The notes below the pieces were generated by a model. That model was given only the letters and a program-made list of their open reading frames with translations, searched no databases and had not been told where the DNA came from. Shown here piece after piece: positions 43,281 to 54,223 of a DNA stretch of 64,000 nt. The translations under genes and the position numbers were made by a program. The DNA is from Ilex aquifolium. Its lineage: Eukaryota; Streptophyta; Magnoliopsida; Aquifoliales; Aquifoliaceae. The first letter of the stretch is position 1, and each line of letters opens with the position of its first letter. The DNA is taken from the NCBI GenBank assembly GCA_951799425.1, contig OX637409.1, forward strand, positions 22,350,501 to 22,414,500. The letters run 5' to 3'.

Positions 43281-44572
43281 TCCAACATAGTCCAATACCA
43301 TTTTTGTGATTTATTATTGGACTATGATACCCCTTGTCAACAATAAAGTACCACTTGTTCAATATGGATATTAGGATATAATTTGTAGACATAATCTTAT
43401 TATTGGACATCACATTTGTACGGAATATTTACACCATTTTTAAACCACACAAGAAATTTGCATGCACAAGTTCCATTACCAATTTTCCAACCTTCCAAAA
43501 ATGTGCTACTGTACATAATAAACGAGTTAAACTCGAATAATTTTTTTAAACTCTTTTAGAAATCGAACCCTGAACTTTTACAGTCCAGGTCATTGTAAAA
43601 TAATTAGTTTGAACACTATTTTAGACTCGTTTTAAAAAATGGGCTTATCAGACAACGTGATCTCGTTTATTCGGCTCGTTTATCACCACTAGTTGCAATT
43701 GTAATGTTTCCACCTATGATATTATTACATGTTCTTAGCCTGCATTAATGATAAACATATTGGCGCGTAATCACAAAAATTCTAATGCGACTAACCATAT
43801 AACGACGACAGCGTCATCTGAGCGCGGAGGATCCTGGCCATTGGCTCGCAGAATATTGCGCATCTGTTGAACAGAGAGATGCTCCCTTATAACTCTACAG
43901 AATCTCTCAAACTCTACAGCAATTTCGTCTCTTGATTTTCCACTTGAATTTCCATTCCCATTTTTCGCCTTCTTCGGCGAATGCTCGGATTCATGCCCCT
44001 TGCCTTCTGCCTTCTGTTTCCTGTCATAATTTTCTCTTCATCACCAGATGAGTGAGCCCGAGATCTTTTCTCATGTATCTGCACATTCATATAAATCAGT
44101 ATGTATGGTTCTGCATAGTTATTCTATTTGGCTGAAAAAATAATAGCCAAGTTGTTATTATTATTATTATTCTTTTTTTTTTTTTGTGTTAAAAGGGTTC
44201 GAGGGACAACTGGCTAGACAGTTGCACCAGCATGACCATAACAACCCGAAGCCACGGGAGAAACCCACCGGTGGAGACAGACGCAGGAAACTACATTGAC
44301 TCAAGCCATAGTCTAACCCTACACCACAGAAGCTATTACTTCAAAAGACCCAGTGAAGAATCTCCAAAAGAACTCACTAATCACTCATTAAACTCGGGAA
44401 GGAACTAAAAACAACCATCCAAAAGGAGAAACTTAAAAGGAAAAAAAACATAGAAAACCCTAATAAACACAAAGAAAATCCTTTTATTTTCCCAGAACCC
44501 AAACATATGGAGAAAGCACCGTCCCTAAAAAAGAAAAGGAACAGAAAAGTGAAAATCAAACAAGGAACAAAC

Positions 44573-44578
44573 CTTCAT
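44573..44578 (-). other. Six-nucleotide first coding exon of the PARP3-like locus
   Basis: ATGAAG followed by the donor gtttgttcc. Joined in phase to the exon at 43796-44078 it gives M-K-I-H-E-K-R-S, matching the Met-Lys-x-His-Glu start expected for plant PARP3. The very small size makes the call inferential. Confidence 0.6.
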
Positions 44579-45126
44579 ATTCCACCTTTCTGTTTGTTTC
44601 TCCTGAAACCCGAAAGGAAAAGAGAAACAGAAAACAACGATAATTCCCAACAACCAAACACCAAAACTATGCAGACAAAGTTGAACAGAGAGGTTTAGTC
44701 CAGCAACAATGTTGGGTAAAAGTGCAAGTTAAGGATTCTTCTACATAAAACCAACCGTACATTGGTAGATCAAACCTATTAATCAGACACGTACTTAGTT
44801 TTTGTGCATGAGCGTGGCTTCTCTGTCGTGTCCATAAGCAAACATATGGATGTAAGAGTTGTGAGGATGCCACGAGTTCAAGTGAGAATTCTTCAGAACC
44901 TCCCTTGGACATGTGGTCTGAATGTATTTAAAACAACTTAATATTGTACTCATAAAAAAAAATGGTAATATTTATGGATAAAATGCATGGGTGTTGATTG
45001 TGGCGTTTTTGATTAGGTAATGTTTCGATTTGAAACGGATTTTTCGGATCAAATTTTTAAAAATTATTTTACACTCCTTAACCAGCTAATTTTACTTTTC
45101 GTAATCTTAGAGGGTGTTTGATAATA

Positions 45127-46359
45127 GGGTAAATTACATCCACCTCCCTTGAGGTTTATCCAAATAACAACGAGACCCCCTCAGGTATGGATAATAACAC
45201 TGCCCTCTCCTGTCAGTGACTTCCATCCTTTCTGTGTAACGGAAACTTTAAAATGACTACAATACCCTCTATGTGAACTGTGAACTTAATACCCTCTTAA
45301 TAAAATTCCTAATTAATTTTGGATTAATTTTAGAAAAATATTTTGTTACAAATTTTTTTTTTATTTTGTGACCATCTTCTTCCCACGAGCCATCCACATG
45401 GCTCTGCACACACCACACCATCGCACCACCCCACCTCCACAATTAACCCCAAATATCGCAACCCACCGCTATCACCAATCCCCACACATCACAGATCCTT
45501 ACCACTATCACCACCACAACCCATAATCAAGAACACACTACCACCCAAATCAACCATCATTGCAGCACCCTAAAGACACCACAACACCTAAGCTACTGTC
45601 TCACTCACCCCTATAACCACCATCGCACCACTGCAATGCACACAGAGAGAAAATGTGAAGGTATACACATGTAGAAAGCCCACCACCACCATTGTAGTAA
45701 CACTACCATATACCCACAGAAATTATACCATTGGCACACACCAATAGCTCCTAAACCATCGCCATTGGTGCACCACCATGCACCCAAAACTACAAAATCC
45801 TACCCTAAAATTAGGACCACCACTAAAAATACCACCCAAAAGACCCTAATTCTTCAGACAAAACATTTCAAACTTTGCATGGGTGTTTCTGGTTCATGGT
45901 GCTTTTAGTTCGTGGGTCTGGGTTCTATGAGGTGGGTTCCAAAGGGGGGTCTGGGAAGGGATTAGTGGCAGGACCGCGGTGTTCTACATGGGTATGGGGT
46001 TCCGACGGTAATGGGTTTTTGGGGCTCCAACGGGGGTATGGGTTGGTGGGTGATCCGGTCGAATGTGGGGGTGGCGTGTGGCTTGGTTTGACTGTGTTTC
46101 GTCGAGAGAGAAAGAGAAATTAGATTAGAATGATAACAGGTGAGACTTGATATTGTATTATCCAAGGATAATATTGGTATTTTTGAAAATTTAATTGCTT
46201 ACATCATTAAATTCTTCACTTTTTTCTAACGACCTACTAACGGTGGGGGAATCTGTTATAGAGAACCAAAGCAGAGGGGAGGACAATATTATTATCCATA
46301 CCTGAGGGGGCCTTGTTGTTATTTGGACAAACCTCAAGGGAGGTGGATGTAATTTACCC
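45127..46359. mobile_element. Non-autonomous MULE-like element, 1.23 kb, 9-bp TSD
   Basis: ttgataata is duplicated at 45118-45126 and 46360-46368. Inverted ends of ~130 bp: gggtaaattacatccacctc at the left, matched by the complement gaggtggatgtaatttaccc at the right, continuing through the taaca/tgtta 'gttatttggataaacctc' blocks. The core changes strand composition, from C-rich (45380-45840) to G-rich (45880-46090). No transposase frame. The G-rich part has an 82-codon open stretch with no recognisable domain. Confidence 0.9.
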
Positions 46360-46604
46360 TTGATAATATCACTTAAGAGTAAAATTGAATACTTTAAACA
46401 TTTAATGAATTAAATTCGTTTGATAACTTAAAACCTATATCACTTAATATTTTAAGTACACTTTTAAAAAATAGGCTAAAATTTTAAGTAGCAAGTCACA
46501 TACTTATCACTTAATGCTGAAAATGTTAGTTAGTAAATTTTTTATCAATTCTTTATACTGGACAAATATACCCTCAATATATTTTACATTCTTAACTTTT
46601 CAAT

Positions 46605-47065
46605 ACCCACCATTCACCACCACCACCACCACCATTGTGTTGCCGCGTGTCACTACCACTACCACTGTCACCGCCACCACAACCATTATGTCAGCGCCGC
46701 CACCACTATCATTGTGTCGCCACCACACCATTATTATTATGTCACTATCACCACCACCACCACCACTGTCACCGTCATTGTGTTACCGCCACCATTATCA
46801 TCGTCACTATCATTGTGTCATCGTCACTATCATTGTGTCATCGCCACCACCACCAACGCCACCATTATGACACCATCATCATTGTGTCACCGACAACACA
46901 CCATTGTGCCACCACTATCGACGCCACCACCACCACCACTATTATGACACTACCACTACCACCATTGTCACCTCCATTGTGTCGCCGCCACTATCACTAC
47001 CACCACCACCACCATTGTGTTGCCGCCATCACCACCATCGTCACCACCACTACCACCACCACCGT
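46605..47065. repeat. CAC/ATT-rich minisatellite
   Basis: Degenerate units like ccaccactatcattgtgtcg repeat about 20 times. The His/Thr-rich open frames across it on the plus strand are a by-product of the repeat. Confidence 0.85.
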
Positions 47066-48366
47066 CATGATGGCGGTGGTAAGAATAAGGTAGTTATGGC
47101 TAGATGGTCAAAAAGAATGACAAAATTAGAATAATAATAATTTTCAAATTCTAGTTCTTTATATTTGTCAAACAGTTTGATTCAATTCAATATTTAAATT
47201 TCAGTTGATACCAAATAGTCTACGAATTAAAAAATTCAGCATTCATCATTTAGTTTTCAATGTTCAACTTTCAGTTTTATCAAACACCACCTTAACATGT
47301 CTTTTTTTCTTATTGTAATTTTTTTTAATTCTAACTTGACCCTCAATTTTAAATTATCTAAGAATTTTGTTTAGTCAATACTATCGTACTAACGCTATTT
47401 GTTTAAACTACAATAATTTATACATTAAGTCAGCAAATAAGGTTCAAATAATATTTTAATCAGAGTAAGTATATGTCTTGGTTGCATAAAATACTATAAT
47501 ACTATACCATTTATATTTTAACTCTTTACTTATAATAAAATAAAGTGTCTTACTTACATAAAACACAACAACCATCTAACTTATTAAGATTTGACATCTT
47601 ATATTACAATTTATATTTTAACATTTTAACTTATAATAAATTGTATTTAAGTTTTTACCAACAATAAACATTTTAACTACAATAAATATTTTACTACAGT
47701 AAATATTTTAATCACTTATCATATATTATTGAGTATTGACATTTTAGTTCTTGGTTAATTTGCACATGAAGCTCATTCTTATTTATAGGGTAGAAAATAT
47801 ATAAAATGAAGGGTAAGTATACCATACATCATATGGATCCAACTCTTCTTTTGACCTTATCATTTATGTATAAGTTAAGTAGCTTGGGTTCACCTCTCCT
47901 CTAATTTTAAAAAAATTGAAGGATTTTTTAATTTTTTTTCAATGATCAATATTTATCTACATCAGCAGACTCAACTAATTTTAAAAAAATATACATTCTA
48001 ATATTTAAAATTAGGTGAAACTATTAATGTGCACAAATTATGACTATTTAAAGTGAATTGAAAGATCCTTCAATTTATAATGCCCAACTCAACTCATATT
48101 AATGATATTTTTAAAGTATGACGGAGTGCACAAAACTATGCAAGGGTTATGTGGATATTTTTAAATCTCATGGAGGTAAAGTGTATTTCGAGTATACTAT
48201 AAGGAAGTAAAATGAAATTTGCCCTAAAACATTTAGAAACTTGACTCCCGAATCATTGGCTGAGGAAATAAATTAAATTAGTGTTATTAAAACTCAAAAA
48301 AAATAGATGATATTTTAACATAATGACTTAATGAGTTGACATGGTTAGCATTCTAGTAACAGTTTC

Positions 48367-48970
48367 TAATGGGCCAAGTCCAAGGACCTAACTCATGTTA
48401 TAAGTCTGGTCTGAATTAATAGCCAAACTCCAAGAGATCCAGTAAGTCCAGCCCAATATGGTCCACGCCCAGTCAAACTCATCAGGTTCGAAGAGCTACA
48501 TCAACAAGGAGCATGCAGGGTCATCTAAGAGTCTCATCCACGCCGTCTTGGAAAGAGTCAACTCCCACGTCATCCTTTGACCGAATCTCGTGGAGAGCAC
48601 TGTAACTGTCTCGCCCGTTGAGAAGAGGTCGCCAGCTCCACCAAATTAGTCACTTAGTTACTAATAACTCGCCCAAATCTGTTATGAGGCAACTATAAAT
48701 TGTAAGCCCCGCCAACACTTGGGGGCAGATCACATTCAGTCGAGCACATCTCTCCTATCTCTCTCAGTTTGTAACTCCCTACTCTCCCTACACACTTGAA
48801 GTAATAAAATACCCCGACGACCCTAGTCATTCGAAGTGGACGTAGGTCACGTTGATCGAACCACTATAAATCTTGTGTTGCCTGTGTGTTTCTATCTCTC
48901 TCTACTTATTTACTGTTTTAATTACTAGTCACTTGACAGGTGATGTGCAAAGTCAATTTGTGCATCATCA
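48367..48970 (+). mobile_element. Solo LTR, 604 bp
   Basis: gtttc is duplicated at 48362-48366 and 48971-48975. The element starts TAATGGGCC (the usual TG mutated to TA) and ends CATCATCA. Its right part (ccctagtcattcgaagtgg, acgtaggtca, cgaaccactata) resembles the right part of the LTRs at 9588-10280 (ctagtcattcgacgagg, gtggacgtag, gaaccactta), so it is probably a distant relative. Confidence 0.75.
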
Positions 48971-49729
48971 GTTTCAGATATTTTTCATTACTCATTCATT
49001 GGTAAATCTCACGGTTTATTAGTGATAGTGGTGCATGATTTACCATTAAATATAATTAGTATAAAGTGTAATGAAGAATATCTCAATCTTTCTTATAACT
49101 ACGACAATCATAATTTTCAAGTGATATCATATCCTCTACAGAATTAGTAGGGTAATTTATTATATCTTAATAACATTATCCAAAAATTACTACTATACAA
49201 ATTCTTGAAATATATTTTCTCATGAATATATACAAATGTGTCTAATCTATTTCTAGACGAAAAGAGAATACAAGTGCATCGGACAAAAATTCAACTATGA
49301 AATCTCTTCACCGTTATAGACCCACTGCTCACTGTCTATCTATTGCCAAGATCTGCGCCTGATGTACCTAAAAGAGAAATAACATAAGTGTCACGATCAA
49401 ACAAAAGAGTTTGTTATTTTACAAAAATTTTATGTGTATTAAGCAGTCGACTTTGATATCAAAAAATAATTATTTATTAGTAACGTATTATTTTTATTTT
49501 TTTGGTTCTAAACTGTAGACTAGCAAATATTTTGATAAATATTAAAAATTTATTTTTTGGCACCATAGCATAAAATTTATTATTTGGTACCCAAAAGTGT
49601 TATGGCTGCATTTGAACTCATATCCGACAACCTCTATCTATAGACTGTCAAAATCCACATCTTTTTTTAGACTGTCAAAATCTACATAAATCTGATGGAC
49701 TTGACAATGGTATGGAAAAAAAAATGGAT

Positions 49730-50060
49730 ATTGTACTTCTAAAATTTATTATTTTAGTAAATATTTTTATAGTTAAAAATTTTATTATTTTTATATATGA
49801 TTTATTACTTTTGTAAATATTTTTATCGTTATTGTAAGTATTTTTATCACTATTGTGATAACTATTTTTACTATTTTTTTTGTACAAAAAAATTTATCAA
49901 TTTTATAGATATTTTTATCATTGATGTGAGTGTTTTTATCACTATTGTGATAATTATTTTTATCATTTTTTTTGGTACCACAACAATGATAAAAATACCC
50001 ACAAATATAATAAATGTATGTTCAAATGTAATAAAAATACACATAAATGTGATAAATATC
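49730..50060. repeat. Low-complexity dispersed repeat, copy 2
   Basis: It is made of atttttatcactattgtgataac-type words, as in 29610-30000, then turns over at ~49978 into its own partial complement (acaacaatgataaaaatac), giving a foldback. Confidence 0.55.
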
Positions 50061-50873
50061 GATAAAATACTGAATTTTTTTTTTCGATAGCTTAGACAAT
50101 TCCAAATTGGAAAGCACCAAAACACCTTCAAAGTTTGCCAAAATAACAAACCAAGGATAAGCAAAAAAATATAATAATAATAAAATAAAAAATAAAGATA
50201 TTTAGACTTAATTTGAGAATCTAATCTGAATATCTAATTCAATATAACTATTATGATAAAAGTAAGTTATATCTAACATTGAAACTCACAATTAATTCAA
50301 AGATGATTCTAATGTGTATACGAGAATCAATCTAAACTTTTTTTTATTAGTAACTATTATAAATAATTCTGCAGTTCGCCAAAAATAATGTTATTTGAAC
50401 TTAATTTGTTGACTTTATTTATTAATCTAATGCATCATAATCATCCAATTAGTAGTGGATCCTAATCAATAGTGAAATCCACTGTAGCAAAGAATGATTA
50501 GGACCCCAAATTATGTTCAACTTGCATTTTCCTAGCATATTAGGTCTTAGCAGCATTTCTCATGAGAGAGAGAGAGAGAGATTCCATTGAACATTGAGCA
50601 AGCCCTTCTACTTAATTTTTGTTATCCTTATTACCATATAATTAACAATACATCTTGCTGCCCATGCACCAAATAATAGGACAGTCTACAAGGTTATTGT
50701 GCTCAAGAAGCTCAATTGCACAAACACCCATTGCTTTATTCTTCTGGCAAAACATATCTAGCTGCCAGTTCACAAGTACGTACGTACGTAGTCGAACCAC
50801 AGTAGTAGGGCTATTCCATTCACTGCTTTGAGGGATGCGGTCTGGTGATCTTTTCGTACTTTTGAATCAATAT

Positions 50874-52002
50874 TCAACGCCTTCTCGCTGCTGTTTCCCT
50901 TTGGCAATTGAAAAAGACAGCAGCCACAGGAAGGCCTAGCTCGTTCTCTTCCGCAAATTGCCGAGTGCTAAACCCATCCCTCAATGCAGGTGGTGGAGTG
51001 CTCACTGCCTGTCTTCTTTTTTGCTTGAACAGCAGAAACACCAACCTGTGAATCCCTATGTTTGGCCTTGGTTTCTCATAGCTCACCACCTCTTTTCCTG
51101 TGTATTTGTTACACCCACAAGTTGATTAACTCATTTCATCACATGCTCTCTCTCTCTCTCTCCCCAGTGGACAAGTAGACTTACCAAATGAGGAATCTGT
51201 TGTGCCTGGGATGTCTGTGACCATCCTGCAAGATGGCCAAATCAAGTACAAACTGTTTAGTCCCTTGCTAGTAGCTAAAATTGCACAAACAATGCTATTT
51301 AGACCTAATTCATTGATATAATTTTTTGATCTAATCATAGACAACTATTGAATATATTGACAGTGTGTTCCAGTATTTGTCAGAACCCGCTACCAATTCA
51401 ATAATTATAATGAATTATATCAAAATTAGGCACGAATATTATTATTGATTGCATATAAGTAGACAAGCCATGGTATTTTCCGTATGTGGGTAACCCTAAC
51501 TGGTGTTACTATAGTGCATGGTACTAATTAAACAGCATTATTGAAGCTTGTATTATATTTAGTGCTCAATTATTTCTTGATTTCATGAATTTTTTTTCTT
51601 AGAGTAGTAACTGGAGGTTTTATATCAGTATACCAGTGTAAGTGCTCTTTTAGGTATGGATCGCTAGGGCCTGGAACATCTGGGTCCGTCATGATCTGCC
51701 CAAAATAAAAAAAAAAGGTAGCTTCAAATGACATCACATGAAAAAACAAATAAATATTTTAAGAAGATTAGAGAACTAATCGATGGGGTAACTGGAAATA
51801 CCAGTGTAAAGAAGGATCGCATATCACCCCCAAGAACATCAACCCTAGGTTTAGAGGTCACCATGGAAGGAAGAAACTCATGGCCATTATAGACTTGCTT
51901 GTTGGAGTTGTAAGTTACAGTCATCTTAACAGTTGGAGAGAAATTATCAATAACATCTCCAATCACTCTCCCAACTACGAGAGGATCTGACATTCTGGCC
52001 AT
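50874..52002 (-). CDS. CEN: CENTRORADIALIS/TERMINAL FLOWER 1-type PEBP floral repressor
   Basis: Phosphatidylethanolamine-binding family protein that keeps meristems indeterminate and delays flowering by competing with FT for bZIP FD and 14-3-3. Four exons with the family's canonical inner sizes: 51802-52002 (201), 51634-51695 (62), 51185-51225 (41), 50874-51097 (224); 175 aa. The ligand-pocket motifs are complete: [22 protein letters not shown], and [21 protein letters not shown]. The two residues that separate repressors from FT are repressor type: His85 (FT has Tyr) and Asp142 in LRDGF (FT has Gln). The C-terminal half reads like snapdragon CEN and Arabidopsis ATC more than TFL1 itself. 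The 5' UTR holds a long GA repeat; the TATA is ~140 bp upstream of ATG. It appears functional. Confidence 0.96.
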
Positions 52003-52004
52003 TT

Positions 52005-52007
<3 letters not shown>

Positions 52008-52047
<40 letters not shown>
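52008..52047. repeat. GA/CT microsatellite in the CEN 5' UTR
   Basis: About 19 GA dinucleotides lie directly upstream of the CEN ATG (CT on the coding strand). Length variation here could affect leader length or translation; that is inference. Confidence 0.9.
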
Positions 52048-52050
<3 letters not shown>

Positions 52051-52138
52051 CTAGGAGATGGATCACACAATGGGTTTTCTTTCTTTCTTTTTGTTCTCTT
52101 GGAAGATCTTTTTGTTGAGCTTTGAAGTGGGGGGCTTG

Positions 52139-52147
52139 TATTTATAG
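52139..52147 (-). promoter_or_regulatory. TATA box of the CEN-like gene
   Basis: On the minus strand it reads ctataaatac, ~140 bp upstream of the ATG, which places a start site near 52110 and the GA repeat inside the leader. Confidence 0.65.
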
Positions 52148-52375
52148 GGCTAGGAAACACTGTAAAAGCAAATTCATATTATTGGAGAATCAAGGGAAGT
52201 GGATTTAGATGTGAAGGGTTAGCACATTAAGGGAATGCTTTATGATTACACTAAGTTATGCAGAGAGAGAAGCCCAAACGCAAATAAACAGTTGGTGAGA
52301 GACCAGGTTAAGCAACTATTCGACTGCAGGGCCATTCTAGTTGCAAAAAAGAACCATATTGATGGTGGATATAAC

Positions 52376-52740
52376 TAGGGTGCCAATTTTATTCGTTAAC
52401 ACAAACCCGACATGAACCCGACCCGACACAAAACCCGAAAATAACACGATTAGTTGACACGAGTAATAAATGAGTCAAATTAAGGTTCGACACGAATAAC
52501 ACGATTAATGGATACTGTAAATAAAAAATAATTATTTAAAGAGTATTATAGACAGAAAATAAGAATTTTATAATTTTTTATAATTTTTTAAATAGTATTA
52601 TATGAGTTGTTGTCGAATTAAATAATTTTTTATTAACACGAATATTGACACGAACCCGACGCGTACCGCAACACAAAAATAACACGATCGAAAGTGACAC
52701 AATATAAAAATGATACGATACGACACGATTGACACCCCTA
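52376..52740. mobile_element. hAT-like MITE upstream of the CEN-like gene
   Basis: Ends tagggtgccaatt and the complement of gattgacacccctа-type sequence (tagggg-tgtcaat) form TIRs. The flanks gatataac (52368-52375) and aatataac (52741-52748) give a 7-of-8 match, fitting an 8-bp hAT duplication. The interior is 'acacgacacgaacccgac'-type degenerate repeats, common in plant hAT MITEs. It lies ~230 bp upstream of the CEN TATA. Confidence 0.7.
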
Positions 52741-53279
52741 AATATAACCTTCATGCGGGTGTTTTTAAATTAATAAAAATGGGATTTTTTTTTAGTGAAT
52801 CTAGCATTACACCTTTAAAAATAGGAATAATAGTTTTTGGATTTTTAAATATGATTGAATACTGTTAAAAAAAAATGATTGAATAACTTAATATAATGAT
52901 GTGTCTAGTGATATAATCTGAATAAAAAACGATTAAAATTACAATTATGATATTGAACCTTGTCGACTATTATATCAGTAGGTCAAAAAATTAAGTCAAA
53001 ATTTTAACATCTTTCTAAATTATTAAGAAATGGCTTTAGAAATAACTTGTGCTGCTCTCTATCCCCCTCTTCTATCTCACACTAGCTAGTAGAGTGGTAA
53101 TTCTTTAGCTTAGCAGCTAGAGAATCATGTACGCGAGGGATTGCATGCACAAGAATAAAAGGCAATGAAAAGATGATTTGACATGCAAGTTTTAGCTAGG
53201 ATAATAATCGATTTAACAAAAGAGATAAAAAAAAAAAAAAAAAAGATCAAATGATATAACGTTGGTATAATACTATTTT

Positions 53280-54223
53280 GAGAAAATTTCAGTCACACTC
53301 CTCCTAGTTTATTATATCTTCAAAGACACCACTTCTATCATCAAAAATATCACTGACTCTCCTTTTAGTTTATATTTAAACATCACTAACACCCCCTACC
53401 ATTAAACTACCATTTCTAACAAAAAAAATTCATCTAAAATACCAAAAATGTCCCTACATAAATCTCAAGTAATTTTTCTACATAAAATTTTATTAAAATT
53501 CGAGCCGATTAAAATTTATTTTTCTACATATTAAAATTAAAACCAATTAAAATTCGATTGAAGCTGATTAAATTTTATTTTTTTAACGTATTAAAATTCG
53601 AGCTTATTAAAATTTATTTTTTATGTGTTAAAATTTGAGCCGATTTGAACTCCACCCAAATTATTAGTGCTGATTAAAATTCGCTTTCGAGTCGATTAAA
53701 ATTTATATTTTTTTACTTATTAAAATTCGTGTTAATTAAAATTTGATTTATTAAAATTTGAATCAATTAAAATTTATATTTTTTTATGTATTAAAATTTG
53801 GACCGATTAAAATTCAATGTGAGTTGATTAAAATTTGATTTGAGTCGGTTAAAAATAATTTTTAATTGACTCAAATAGAATTTTAATTAGCCTAAATTTT
53901 AATACGTAAAAAATATAATTTTTAATCTGCTCAAATTTTAATATGTAAAAAAATAAATTTTAATTAGCTTGAATCGAATTTTAATCGGCCCGAATTTTAA
54001 TACGTAAAAAAAATTATAAAACAGAGGGGGTCTCATTGAAGATATACTTATCTAGAGGGGGGTGTGAATGAAGTTTGTCCTCAAACATATCATGGGCAAT
54101 TTAATAAAATTGTATTTTTATTAATATTTTTTATCTGACAGGGGTGTCAGTGAAGTTTCAAAAAATAGAGGGGGTGTCCTTGAAGATATGGTAAACTAAA
54201 AGGGGTGTGATTGAAATTTTCCC
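53280..54223. mobile_element. Non-autonomous MULE-like element, 0.94 kb, 9-bp TSD
   Basis: tactatttt is duplicated at 53271-53279 and 54224-54232. TIRs: gagaaaatttcagtcacact at the left, complement of ggtgtgattgaaattttccc at the right, continuing through gatatatcttcaa... blocks. The core is a degenerate inverted array of 'gattaaaattcgagtc' words on the left and their complements on the right. No coding capacity. Confidence 0.88.

Larger units (their letters stand above)
36207..44578 (-). pseudogene. PARP3-type poly(ADP-ribose) polymerase, multiply disabled
   Basis: About 18 exons align in order to plant PARP3: N-terminal acidic/basic region, PADR1 zinc domain (42671-42857; TCTVCGCTLEF, YWCKG), BRCT (~42558-41662; KVFAGMTICLLGRLSRTH, GVTCLVVSPAERERGG), WGR (41571-41126), regulatory domain (40841-40968, ~38055-38127, 37803-37963) and catalytic domain (37513-36207; SHLIGDMTG, LLWCG, EYNEYAVYD). 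LLWCG has Cys where classic PARPs have the triad His, a known plant PARP3 trait. Lesions: TGA at 41515-41517 and 41452-41454 (the latter replacing the expected Arg between DQG and GVNEY); an N-terminal frameshift near 44035; a frameshift near 37211; and a missing GT donor after VHLEK (~38053). Good sequence identity implies recent loss or a spare copy. Sequencing error cannot explain all of it. Confidence 0.8.
44579..50873. other. Intergenic between the PARP3-like pseudogene and the CEN-like gene
   Basis: No coding gene supported. It holds a MULE-like element (45127-46359), a CAC-rich minisatellite (46605-47065), a solo LTR (48367-48970) and a second low-complexity repeat (49730-50060), all listed separately. 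The remainder is plain AT-rich sequence. 50590-50873 is likely 3' UTR of the CEN-like gene. Confidence 0.6.

Noticed and set aside
44170-44560. Gene in the first intron of the PARP3-like locus
   Set aside because: Short frames on both strands lack domains, and the T-run next to a ggttcgaggg block suggests old repeat debris.
46514-47134. Several overlapping plus-strand open frames rich in His/Thr/Pro
   Set aside because: They are translations of the CAC/ATT minisatellite in all frames, with no domain, no splice structure and no conserved start.
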